Source of the DNA: Actinomadura sp. GC306 | Lineage (GTDB): Bacteria > Actinomycetota > Actinomycetes > Streptosporangiales > Streptosporangiaceae | Assembly (NCBI RefSeq): GCF_004348665.1 | Contig: NZ_SMKM01000037.1 | Location: forward strand, 1-32,737 | Direction: 5' to 3' | DNA: 32,737 bases | Shown: piece by piece, positions 21,760 through 30,906 of the stretch | How positions within the stretch are numbered: position 1 is the first letter of the stretch | Layout: each line of letters begins with the position of its first letter | The notes under the pieces: generated by a model | Told to the model about the DNA's origin: nothing | The model's input: only the letters and a program-made list of their open reading frames with translations | The model's database searches: none | Program-made: the position numbers and the translations under genes

Positions 21760-22956
21760 GTGAGCACCGAGAGCACTCTCATCGCGAACATCGGGGAACT
21801 CGTCACCAACGATCCGGACCGATCCGGACTGGGCGTCATCCGGGACGCCGCGCTGGTCATCGAGGATGGCCGGGTCGCCTGGACGGGGCCCGCCGCGCGG
21901 GCACCGGCCGCCGACGTCCCTTTCGACGCCGGGGGGCGCGCCGTGCTGCCCGGCTTCGTCGACTCCCACGCCCACCTCGTCTTCGCCGGTGAGCGCGCCG
22001 AGGAGTTCGCGGCCCGGATGAGCGGCCGGCCGTACGCCGCGGGCGGCATCCGCACGACCGTCGAACGCACCCGGGCCGCGTCCGACGACGACCTCCGCGC
22101 GAACATCCGCCGGCTGCTCGCCGAGATGGCGCGCCAGGGCACGACGACCGTCGAGTGCAAGTCGGGCTACGGGCTCACCGTCGAGCAGGAGGAGCGCGCC
22201 GTCCGCATCGCCGCGGAGGTGACGGACGAGGTCACCTACCTCGGTGCCCATGTCGTCCCAGCCGAGTACCAGGGCGACACCGCCGCCTACACGCGTCTGG
22301 CCTCCACCGACATGCTGGCCGCGTGCGCACCCCACGCCCGTTGGGTCGATGTCTTCTGCGAGGAGGGTGCGTTCGACGCCGACCAGGCCCGTGAGGTGCT
22401 GCAGGCCGGCATCAAGGCGGGTCTGGCTCCGCGCATGCACGCGAACCAGCTCACCCAAGGGCCGGCCGTGCAGCTCGCCGTCGAACTGGACGCCGCGTCC
22501 GCCGACCACTGCACGTTCCTCAGCGATGCGGACGTCGACGCCCTCGCGTCCTCACAGACGGTCGCGACCCTTCTGCCCGGTGTCGAGTTCTCCACGCGGC
22601 AGCCCTACCCGGACGCCCGCCGCCTCCTGGACGCGGGCGCCACCGTCGCCCTCGCCACGGACTGCAACCCGGGCTCCTGCTACAGCTCCAGCATGGCGTT
22701 CTGCATCGCCGTCGCCGTCCGCGACATGAACATGACGCCCGCCGAGGCCGTCTGGTCGGCGACGGCGGGCGGCGCGAAGGCCCTGCGCCGTACCGACGTC
22801 GGGCACCTGACGCCCGGTGCCCGCGCCGACGTCCACGTGCTGGACGCCCCGTCCCACACTCACCTGGCCTACCGGCCCGGCGTGCCGCAGACGTTCGCCG
22901 TCTGGCGTGCGGGCGTTCAGGTCGTGCGGGAGTTCAGGTCAGGTAGCGGCGGTTGA
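21760..22956 (+). CDS. hutI: Imidazolonepropionase
   Basis: This enzyme hydrolyses 4-imidazolone-5-propionate to N-formimidoyl-L-glutamate, the step between HutU and HutF. The 398-residue amidohydrolase shows HxH in [16 protein letters not shown], the substrate-binding block ECKSGYGLT, metal His in YLGAHVVP and RMHANQL, and Asp in [17 protein letters not shown] 21760 is the start that fits the family N-terminus; GGGGGG lies upstream. It is separated from hutF by the 6-kb LAL/MauE/MauD/Cys-rich block and follows the lipoprotein gene by only 29 bases with no promoter seen, so its expression may depend on that block. Its 3' end overlaps the convergent flavin reductase gene by 23 bases. Confidence 0.93.
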   Translation: MSTESTLIANIGELVTNDPDRSGLGVIRDAALVIEDGRVAWTGPAARAPAADVPFDAGGRAVLPGFVDSHAHLVFAGERAEEFAARMSGRPYAAGGIRTTVERTRAASDDDLRANIRRLLAEMARQGTTTVECKSGYGLTVEQEERAVRIAAEVTDEVTYLGAHVVPAEYQGDTAAYTRLASTDMLAACAPHARWVDVFCEEGAFDADQAREVLQAGIKAGLAPRMHANQLTQGPAVQLAVELDAASADHCTFLSDADVDALASSQTVATLLPGVEFSTRQPYPDARRLLDAGATVALATDCNPGSCYSSSMAFCIAVAVRDMNMTPAEAVWSATAGGAKALRRTDVGHLTPGARADVHVLDAPSHTHLAYRPGVPQTFAVWRAGVQVVREFRSGSGG

Positions 22957-23422
22957 CCCTTACCAGGGGCGTCTGGTCGCGGGCCACGTAGTCCGTCGCG
23001 AGGACCTCCGCGATGAAGAGCGTGTGGTCACCGGTTTCGACCCGCTGGCGTGTCTCGCACTCCATGGCGGCAAGCCCGGATTCGGGGATGAGGGCCTCGG
23101 AGTGCTCGCCCCGGTGGTGCGGTTCGCTCGCGAGGAGGATGCGGGCGCTGGGGCGGCCCTCCGCCGCGAAGCGCCCCGCCAGCGCGCGCTGGCCCGACGC
23201 GAGCACGGTCGCAGCCCAGCGGTCCTGCCGGTTCAGCACCTCTGTCAGATAGGACGACGTCGTCACACTGGCCAGCACCGTCGGCGGCTCCAGGGACACC
23301 GACATGAACGCCGTGACCGTGGTGCCGAGGTCGTCGCGGCCGTCGCGGACGGTCAGCACGACCACGCCCGTCGCGAAGGCCGCGACCGCCTCGGCGAACC
23401 CGGTGGTCAGCGGATCTCCCAC
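22934..23422 (-). CDS. Flavin reductase domain protein
   Basis: The 162-residue protein belongs to the HpaC/flavin reductase-like (FMN-binding split barrel) family, which supplies reduced flavin to two-component monooxygenases. Visible blocks are [62 protein letters not shown] and the end [16 protein letters not shown]...[13 protein letters not shown] 23422 begins 16 bases inside the end of the upstream sppA-like gene, so the two overlap and may be coupled. No partner monooxygenase is seen in the window. The 3' end overlaps hutI on the opposite strand. Confidence 0.82.
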   Translation of the reverse strand: MGDPLTTGFAEAVAAFATGVVVLTVRDGRDDLGTTVTAFMSVSLEPPTVLASVTTSSYLTEVLNRQDRWAATVLASGQRALAGRFAAEGRPSARILLASEPHHRGEHSEALIPESGLAAMECETRQRVETGDHTLFIAEVLATDYVARDQTPLVRVNRRYLT

Positions 23423-25110
23423 GTGCCGGGCAGCGTGAGCGGGCCGGCCGCGGGCAGCCCGAGGCGGGCGGCGAGGCCGCCCAGCGAGCCCCAGCCGTCG
23501 AAGCGGGCCGCGGCTGCGGTGCGGTCCTCGCTGGACTCCGGCGGGCGGAAGCGCTCCAGCGGGGACGACTGGGGGAACACGCGGATCGGCGCGTCGGCGG
23601 CGAGACCGGCCTTCTTGCGGGCCAGGGCGAGCGCGGAATCGATGCCGCCCAGCTCGTCGACGAGGCCGTTCCCGGCGGCGTCGGCGCCGGTCCAGACCCG
23701 GCCGCGGGCCAGCTCGTGGACGCGTTCGCGGGACATCCCGCGCCCGTCCGCGACCCGCGAGGTGAAGTCGTCGTAGATCTTGTCGAGCGAGGCGTTGACG
23801 CGCTCCCACTCGGACTCGCTGAAGTCCTTCGTGGAGCTGGACATGCGGGCGTGGTCACCGTCCGCGACGCTGCCGAAGGTGATGCCGACGCGGTCGAGAA
23901 GTCCGTTCAGCACCGCCTTGCCGGTGACGACGCCGATCGAGCCGGTGAGCGTCCCGGGCTGCGCGACGATCGTGTCGGCGCCCATCGCGACGTAGTAGCC
24001 GCCGGACGCGGCGACGTTGCCCATCGACACGATCACGGGCTTGCCGGCGCGCTGTGCGAGGACCACCTCGCGCCAGATCGCGTCGGACGCGACGGCGGAA
24101 CCGCCGGGGCTGTTGACCCGGAAGACGATCGCCTTGACGGCGTCGTCCTTCACCGCGGCGCGGAACGCCGCGCCGATCGTGTCGGAGCCCATCGCGGGCC
24201 CGGAGCCGGGCAGCGGGCCGCCGCGGCCGCTGCGGCCGAGCCGGATCGGGCCGTGCCCCTCGATCAGCGCGACGGCCTCCTGCCTGCCGGGCTGCGGAAG
24301 CCGGCCCGCCAGGCCGTGCGCGCGGTTGTAGCGGGCGACGTACCGGAGCTGGGCCTGCTCGCCGAACTCCTCGCGCAGGTCGGCGTACACCTCGTCGCGG
24401 TAGGCGAGGCGGTCGACGAGGTTCTCCTGCAGCGCCTCCCCGGACAGCAGCGGGCCGCGGTTCATCAGGTCGCGGACCTTGTCCTCCGGGAGGCCGCGGC
24501 CCTCGGCGACGGCCGCGGTGATCTGCTCGGTCAGCGAGGCGACGAGCCGCCGCGACGACTCCTCGTGCTCCGGCGTGTAGGTCGTGCGCGTGAACGTGTT
24601 CGCCATGGTCTTGTACTCGTGCCGCTGGGCGAACCGGGGCTCCACGCCGGCCTTCTCCAGGGCGCCCGCGAAGAACGGCTCCTCCAGCGCCATGCCGACC
24701 AGGCCGACCTCGCCGGTCGGCTGGAGGTAGACCTTGTCGAAGGCGGTGGCCAGGTAGTAGGGGACGGTCCCGCGGCCGCTCTCCCCGTACGTCTCGGCCC
24801 ACGCGACGGTGAGCTTGCCCGCCTCCCGGAGCTCCCGCACGGCGTCGCGGAGCTCCTGGACGAGCGCCAGCCCGATGCCGCCGCCGACCTTGACCACGAG
24901 CGCGCGGACGCGGCTGTCGGAGCGGGCGCGGCGCAGGCCGTCCAGGACGTCCCGCAGGTGCGTCCGGCGCATGGACAGCAGCGCCGAGAGCGGGTCGGCC
25001 GGCGCGGTCTCCACGATGCCCTCGGTGAGGTCCAGTTCGAGGATCAGCGGTGCCGTCCGCCGGTCGCGGGCCTGTTTGATGAGGGTGACGACTGTGCCTG
25101 GATCCACCAT
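23407..25110 (-). CDS. sppA: SppA-type signal peptide peptidase (S49, 67-kDa class)
   Basis: The 567-residue serine peptidase has two S49 halves as in E. coli SppA, which clears cleaved signal peptides. The catalytic Lys is probably Lys126 (PYYLATAFDKVYLQPTGEVG) and the nucleophile Ser369 (MGNVAASGGYYVAMGAD), followed by TLTGSIGVVTGKAVL. The substrate strand VFRVNSPGGSAVASD is clear. No membrane anchor is present at the N-terminus (MVDPGTVVTLIKQARDRRT), unlike the E. coli protein, so it may be cytoplasmic or peripheral. ATG 25110 fits this N-terminus; the frame is open further upstream but with no family sequence. It overlaps the flavin reductase gene downstream. Confidence 0.85.
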   Translation of the reverse strand: MVDPGTVVTLIKQARDRRTAPLILELDLTEGIVETAPADPLSALLSMRRTHLRDVLDGLRRARSDSRVRALVVKVGGGIGLALVQELRDAVRELREAGKLTVAWAETYGESGRGTVPYYLATAFDKVYLQPTGEVGLVGMALEEPFFAGALEKAGVEPRFAQRHEYKTMANTFTRTTYTPEHEESSRRLVASLTEQITAAVAEGRGLPEDKVRDLMNRGPLLSGEALQENLVDRLAYRDEVYADLREEFGEQAQLRYVARYNRAHGLAGRLPQPGRQEAVALIEGHGPIRLGRSGRGGPLPGSGPAMGSDTIGAAFRAAVKDDAVKAIVFRVNSPGGSAVASDAIWREVVLAQRAGKPVIVSMGNVAASGGYYVAMGADTIVAQPGTLTGSIGVVTGKAVLNGLLDRVGITFGSVADGDHARMSSSTKDFSESEWERVNASLDKIYDDFTSRVADGRGMSRERVHELARGRVWTGADAAGNGLVDELGGIDSALALARKKAGLAADAPIRVFPQSSPLERFRPPESSEDRTAAAARFDGWGSLGGLAARLGLPAAGPLTLPGTWEIR

Positions 25111-25160
25111 GGGGCCAAGCCTATGCGCTCGCCCGCGGCGCCCCTCCGCGCGCGACCGCC

Positions 25161-25196
25161 TTGTCAGCGCGTGAACGCTTGTCAGCGCGTGAACGC
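25161..25196. repeat. 18-bp tandem duplication copying the thioesterase stop codon
   Basis: TTGTCAGCGCGTGAACGC is repeated exactly at 25161-25178 and 25179-25196. The gene-proximal copy contains the stop codon (complement of TCA 25182-25184) and last codons of the minus-strand thioesterase gene. Confidence 0.88.
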
Positions 25197-25670
25197 CTTG
25201 TTGGGGATGACGCTCGCCGACGCCTGCGCCAGCGGGCGGCCGCCCGCCTCGGCGAGCACCGCGTTGCTGACCATGCGGGTGCCGCCGGGGTGCACGCACG
25301 TCCCGGTCACCGTGTAGGTCTCACCGGACCGGACGCCGCGCAGGTAGTCGATGTTGAGGTTCAGCGTGAGCATCGGCAGGAAGCGGTCGCACGTGCTGCT
25401 CGCCGCGAGGCAGACCGCGTTGTCGAGGATCATCGCGATGTAGCCGCCGTGGACGATGCCGCCCGGGTTGCAGAGCTTCTCGGCGGGCGTCCAGGAGATC
25501 TCGATCCGGCCGGGTTCGGCGTCCGTGACGACCTGCCCGATGTAGTCGCTGATGTCGGAGATCTCCGGGAGCCGCTTGTCGCGCATCGCCCGGATGAACT
25601 CCACTCCCGACAGCGTGGTCCACATGTCGGCGGCCTCCTGCAGGGCCTCCGGGCTGGCCTCGACGCTCAC
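25182..25670 (-). CDS. PaaI-type hotdog-fold thioesterase
   Basis: The 162-residue protein has the PaaI/4HBT hotdog signature: ISWTPAEKLCNPGGIVHGGY, then IAMILDNAVCLAASS, with the HGG motif and the acidic residue of the central helix (LDNA), then LTLNLNIDYLRGVRSGETYT. Such enzymes hydrolyse acyl-CoA thioesters, and the acyl group cannot be predicted. GTG 25670 has AAGGAG five bases upstream, while GTG 25676 would lie on that ribosome site, so 25670 is preferred. It lies just upstream of the sppA-like gene on the same strand. An AT-rich dyad precedes it. Confidence 0.85.
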   Translation of the reverse strand: MSVEASPEALQEAADMWTTLSGVEFIRAMRDKRLPEISDISDYIGQVVTDAEPGRIEISWTPAEKLCNPGGIVHGGYIAMILDNAVCLAASSTCDRFLPMLTLNLNIDYLRGVRSGETYTVTGTCVHPGGTRMVSNAVLAEAGGRPLAQASASVIPNKAFTR

Positions 25671-25691
25671 GTGCACTCCTTGATCAGGGCA

Positions 25692-25709
25692 ATTCTTAGA
25701 ATCTTATTC
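25692..25709. promoter_or_regulatory. AT-rich overlapping palindromes upstream of the thioesterase gene
   Basis: ATTCT-T-AGAAT (25692-25702) overlaps GAAT-CTT-ATTC (25699-25709). On the minus strand TAAGAT within this block could be a -10 box for the thioesterase gene. The stretch is strikingly AT-rich for this genome. A regulator site over the promoter is the likely reading. Confidence 0.4.
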
Positions 25710-25809
25710 GGTTTCGGGTGCGCGGGGCTGTGCCGTTCATCACGGCCGCCGGCGCCGCGGGCGGCGTGACGCGCGCTGCCGGGACGGCCGGGCGGCTATC
25801 GTCGGACGC

Positions 25810-26667
25810 ATGGGAGACGGCGACGGCTGGGCGGGCTGCGGGCAGGGGCACACGCACTGGGGACGGTTCGGCGCGGCGGGCATGCTGCCCTACCACCGCG
25901 ACGCCGGCGGCCAGGTGTGGGTGCTCCTCCAGCAGCGCGCGTGGTGGGGGCTCGGCGGCGGCACCTGGGGGATGTTCGGCGGCGCCCTGCACAGCCACGA
26001 GGACCCCGTGACGGGCGCGCTGCGCGAGACCGCCGAGGAGTGCACGCTCGACACCGGCGTGGTGAAGGTCCACGGCACGAGCGTCGAGGACCACGGCGGC
26101 TGGGCGTTCACCTCCGTGCTCGGGTCGCTGCAGGAGCTGCCCGAGGTCGGCCCCGCGTCCAGGGAGACGCGCCGCGCCGAGTGGGTGCGCGCCGAGGACG
26201 TCACCGGCCGCAAGCTGTTCGAGCCGTTCGAGCGGTCGTGGCCGCGGCTGCGCGAGGCGATGAAGGGCGTCACCCTCGTCGTGGACGCGGCGAACGTCGT
26301 CGGGGCCCGCGCCGACGGCTGGTGGAAGGACCGCGCCGGCGCGAACGCGCGGCTCCGCGACGACCTCAAGGCGCTGAACGCGGGCGTGCGCGGCATGCCC
26401 GGCGGCCTCGTCGAGTTCGACCGCTGCTTCCCCGAGGTCGTCCTGGTGGTGGAGGGCGCGGCGCGAGGCGTCGCCGACCGGCAGGCCGACGGGGTGCGGG
26501 TCGAGGCGGCCCCCGGCAGCGGCGACGACCGCATCGTCGACCTCGTCCGGGACGCGGGGCCCGACACCGCCCACCTGGTGGTGACCGCCGACCGGGAGCT
26601 GCGCGGGCGCTGCGAGGAGGCCGGAGCCTCCGTCATCGGCCCGCGCTGGCTCCTCGACCGCCTCTAG
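25810..26667 (+). CDS. Nudix hydrolase fused to a NYN/PIN-like nuclease domain
   Basis: The 285-residue two-domain protein has an N-terminal Nudix domain (about 15-145), box read as GGALHSHEDPVTGALRETAE followed by ECTL. This matches the GX5EX7REUXEEXGU pattern except that Thr replaces the late Gly. The C-terminal part (about 150-285) opens VTLVVDAANVVGARADGWW, with the early Asp and Asn of PIN/NYN nucleases, and has later acidic residues in GDDRIVDLV and VVTADRELRGRC. A Nudix domain joined to an RNase-like domain suggests work on RNA ends or modified nucleotides; no substrate is known to me. ATG 25810 has no clear ribosome site and may be leaderless. Confidence 0.8.
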   Translation: MGDGDGWAGCGQGHTHWGRFGAAGMLPYHRDAGGQVWVLLQQRAWWGLGGGTWGMFGGALHSHEDPVTGALRETAEECTLDTGVVKVHGTSVEDHGGWAFTSVLGSLQELPEVGPASRETRRAEWVRAEDVTGRKLFEPFERSWPRLREAMKGVTLVVDAANVVGARADGWWKDRAGANARLRDDLKALNAGVRGMPGGLVEFDRCFPEVVLVVEGAARGVADRQADGVRVEAAPGSGDDRIVDLVRDAGPDTAHLVVTADRELRGRCEEAGASVIGPRWLLDRL

Positions 26668-26683
26668 CCCTCCTGCGGCGGTC

Positions 26684-27064
26684 TCACATCTCCACGCGGT
26701 GACCGGCGTCCCGGAGGACGCCGGCCGCCTCCTTGAGCCTGTGGTCGGGCACGAGGACCAGGTCCGCGTGATAGGTGGACGCCACGAAGAGGGGGATCTC
26801 CGCCTCCGCGAGCGGCCCCACGATCTCGGCCGGGGTGCCCGGCACGCGCGGACCGCGGTCGCCGTCGCCGTAGAAGCCGGCCCAGACCTCCGCCTCGGCG
26901 AACGAGGGCGCGTCCCGGACGACGGTGAGCCCCTCGGGGGCGCGGATCAGCGCGATCCAGTCGTCGTCCTCCGGGAACGTGGCATGCGGCAGGTGCTCCA
27001 CCGTGAACCGGCCGGGGACGACGTGCAGCCGCTGAGCGACCGCCCGCGGAAAGCCTTCGGTCAT
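26684..27064 (-). CDS. ACT-domain protein (CASTOR-like)
   Basis: The 126-residue protein carries ACT-type ligand-binding sequence: DDWIALIRAPEGLTVVRDAP in the first half and IVGPLAEAEIPLFVASTYHA, then DLVLVPDHRLKEAAGVLRDA in the second. The STYxxDLVLVP motif is typical of the CASTOR/ACT_7 group that binds amino acids. No catalytic domain is attached, so it is probably a small sensor. ATG 27064 lies nine bases before the end of the glgB gene on the same strand, so both may be in one transcript, although no functional link is known. It is convergent with the Nudix fusion gene. Confidence 0.8.
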   Translation of the reverse strand: MTEGFPRAVAQRLHVVPGRFTVEHLPHATFPEDDDWIALIRAPEGLTVVRDAPSFAEAEVWAGFYGDGDRGPRVPGTPAEIVGPLAEAEIPLFVASTYHADLVLVPDHRLKEAAGVLRDAGHRVEM

Positions 27065-27073
27065 CCCGCCAGA

Positions 27074-29302
<2,229 letters not shown>

Positions 29303-29449
29303 GACGTCATGGCCTCCCGTTCACTGAGATTTACCCCAGTAGGGGTGCCCCGAGATCGGCGGGTCTCACGTCGCGGGCGCACCTGTTTCCGGGAGCTTGA
29401 CGTTTCCCGAGGTCCGGGGGACGGCAGCCGCCGATGTCCGGGGGAGGGC

Positions 29450-29510
29450 GACCGCACGGACGGCGCGACTCTTCGTCGGGGGTCGCGCCGAATGCGCCGT
29501 CCGTGCGGTC
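29450..29510. terminator. 17-bp stem with a competing inner stem upstream of glgB
   Basis: Arm 29450-29466 pairs perfectly with 29494-29510 (GACCGCACGG.../...CCGTGCGGTC). An alternative inner stem pairs 29461-29469 (CGGCGCGAC) with 29482-29490 (GTCGCGCCG), using bases of the outer arm, so the two full forms exclude each other. In transcription toward glgB it could act as terminator or attenuator. Confidence 0.5.
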
Positions 29511-29562
29511 ACGTCCGCCTGGCCCCTGCGGTGACACCGACCCCACCGCCCAGGGCTCCATT

Positions 29563-29586
29563 CCTGTGTCACCTCAGCGACACAGG
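29563..29586. promoter_or_regulatory. Inverted repeat CCTGTGTC-N8-GACACAGG
   Basis: This is a perfect 8-bp dyad with an eight-base spacer, lying between the two larger hairpins. Its spacing fits either a small hairpin or a protein-binding site. Confidence 0.4.
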
Positions 29587-29608
29587 TACCTTCCGTACCG
29601 GTGTGACC

Positions 29609-29642
29609 CGGCCCGGTCCGCCCCCGCTCGCGGACCGGGCCG
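29609..29642. terminator. 13-bp GC hairpin after the 73-aa gene
   Basis: CGGCCCGGTCCGC (29609-29621) and GCGGACCGGGCCG (29630-29642) form a perfect stem with an eight-base loop, 22 bases past the stop of the small minus-strand gene. There is no T tail, but strong GC stems of this type serve as terminators in high-GC actinobacteria. Confidence 0.6.
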
Positions 29643-29664
29643 CGCCCCTCCCCGGCCATGCCCC

Positions 29665-29883
29665 TCACGGGCCTCCGCGCTCCCCGCGCGCCTGGTCGAG
29701 CAGCAGCCGGCGCAGCCCCGCCGAGTCGTCGGCGGCCACCGTCATCGCGTATCCCGCCGCGAGTTGCGCGTCGCTCAGATCGCCGCTGCGGGTCGCGTAC
29801 CAGCGCCCGGCGTCGCTGCGCCACACCTGCCAGCCCGGGAACTCCCCCTCGATGGCCGCCTTCAGATCGTCGAAGTCGCCCAT
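29665..29883 (-). CDS. Small conserved-looking protein of unknown function, divergent from GntR gene
   Basis: The 72-residue soluble protein, starting MGDFDDLKAAIEGEFPGWQ, continues with VWRSDAGRWYATRSGDLSDA and QLAAGYAMTVAADDSAGLRR. The early aromatic-rich part (GWQVWRSDAGRWYATR) looks like a folded strand pair and the rest is helical. I do not recognise a named family. ATG 29883 has AAGGA about ten bases upstream. It is divergent from a GntR/UTRA gene, an arrangement in which the small gene is usually the regulator's target. A strong hairpin follows its stop. Confidence 0.65.
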   Translation of the reverse strand: MGDFDDLKAAIEGEFPGWQVWRSDAGRWYATRSGDLSDAQLAAGYAMTVAADDSAGLRRLLLDQARGERGGP

Positions 29884-29914
29884 CAAGGTCGTCCTTTCCC
29901 CGAGGCCGCTCTTC

Positions 29915-29968
29915 TGTATACAAAAGTCTTACTCGTACCGAGAGGTGTCAAGCTGTCCGTAAGCGGAC
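29915..29968. promoter_or_regulatory. Divergent promoter region of the small gene and the GntR gene
   Basis: The palindrome TGTATACA is at 29915-29922, a TTGACA hexamer reads on the minus strand at 29951-29946, and the dyad GTCCG-TAAG-CGGAC is at 29955-29968. The block is AT-rich for this genome. TGTATACA is a reasonable GntR half-site pair; which element is operator and which promoter is not settled. Confidence 0.4.
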
Positions 29969-30093
29969 CATGCCCCCGCGGATAGCGTGCGGACGGCATG
30001 GAAGGCAGGGAGGGCGAGCCACGATCGAACGCCGCGTCGAACAGCGGGTCGAACGGCTGGACGGCGCGTCCGGAAGAAGGGGAGGTGACGCCG

Positions 30094-30852
30094 GTGCCGG
30101 ACCGACCCGCCTACCTGCGCATCGCCGACACGCTGCGGGAGGGCATCCGGGACGGCAGCCTCCCGCCGGGGACCCGGCTGCCGACCATCGCGGAGCTGTG
30201 CGCGGCCCACGGCGTCTCCGAGATCGTCGTCCGGCAGGCCGTCGCGCTGCTCCGCGGCGAGGGACTGGTCGAGACGCGCCGCGGCGGCGGCACCCTCGTC
30301 CGGGTCGTCCCGCCCGCCCGCCGGGTCGCGATGGACCGCTACCGGGCGGTGACGCGGCCCATGGCCGTCCCCGAGACGACCTTCACCCGCGACCAGCGGA
30401 TCTCCTGGGAGGAGTACCGGCTGGACCGGGAGTTCACCCGGGTGCGGGCCGACGACGAGCTCGGCGCGCTGTTCGAGCTGCCGACCGGCGTGGAGCTGCT
30501 GCGCCGCCGGTTCGTCTTCCACGCCCGCGACGAGCCGCAGCAGATCTCCGTCAACTACCTGCCGTGGGACCTGGTCGGCGGCACCCCTGTGGCCGACCCG
30601 GCGCGCGAGCCGTGGCCCGGCGGGACGCTCGCGCAGCTGGCCTACCTCGGGCACCCGCCGACCCGGGTCGAGGAGGCCGTCCGCTCCCGCATGCCGACCC
30701 CGGAGGAGGCCGAGACGCTCCGGATGACCGGCGGGGTCCCGGTCCTCGCCATCACCCGCCGGCTGCTGTCGCGCGCCGCCGTGCTGGAGGTCTGCCGCGA
30801 GATCGTGCTGCCCGCCGACCGCGTCGTCCTGGACTACGCCATCGACCTGTGA
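30094..30852 (+). CDS. GntR-family regulator with UTRA domain (HutC subfamily)
   Basis: The 252-residue regulator has a GntR winged helix in the first 70 residues (RIADTLREGIRDGSLPPGTR, then LPTIAELCAAHGVSEIVVRQ and GEGLVETRRGGGTLV). A UTRA effector domain follows (ELPTGVELLRRRFVFHARDE, then QISVNYLPWDLVGG, with ILxxxRxVLDYAID at the end). GTG 30094 has GGGGAGG eight bases upstream and gives the normal N-terminus; ATG 29998 is in frame but adds a Ser/Asn-rich tail without homology sense. Despite the HutC subfamily name it is 7 kb from hutI and more likely controls the divergent 72-aa gene. It interrupts the treS-mak-glgB series. Confidence 0.83.
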   Translation: MPDRPAYLRIADTLREGIRDGSLPPGTRLPTIAELCAAHGVSEIVVRQAVALLRGEGLVETRRGGGTLVRVVPPARRVAMDRYRAVTRPMAVPETTFTRDQRISWEEYRLDREFTRVRADDELGALFELPTGVELLRRRFVFHARDEPQQISVNYLPWDLVGGTPVADPAREPWPGGTLAQLAYLGHPPTRVEEAVRSRMPTPEEAETLRMTGGVPVLAITRRLLSRAAVLEVCREIVLPADRVVLDYAIDL

Positions 30853-30872
30853 CGGCCCGCACCCGTCCGGCG

Positions 30873-30898
30873 CGGCCTGCCGCCACGGCCTGCCACCA
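30873..30898. repeat. 13-bp tandem duplication in the GntR/maltokinase gap
   Basis: CGGCCTGCCGCCA (30873-30885) is followed by CGGCCTGCCACCA (30886-30898), one base different. It fills the short gap between the converging genes. The stop codons are not included. Confidence 0.75.
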
Positions 30899-30906
30899 CG
30901 GGCGGC

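Larger units (their letters stand above)
29303..29664. other. Intergenic region with three hairpins, no gene seen
   Basis: The 362 bases between glgB and the small gene to its right contain no convincing coding sequence. They hold three strong inverted repeats, listed separately, and the leader and promoter region of glgB near 29303-29440. A Pro/Arg-rich frame on each strand is compositional noise. Confidence 0.7.

Noticed and set aside
22916..22940. GTTCAGGTC direct repeat at the hutI/flavin reductase overlap as another stop-copying duplication
   Set aside because: Both copies lie within coding sequence of hutI, the units are only nine bases and not abutting, so chance is likely.
30094..30852. 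GntR/UTRA protein as HutC, the hut repressor
   Set aside because: It belongs to the HutC-named subfamily only by domain. It lies far from the hut genes and beside another divergent target, while an IclR gene is divergent from hutH.
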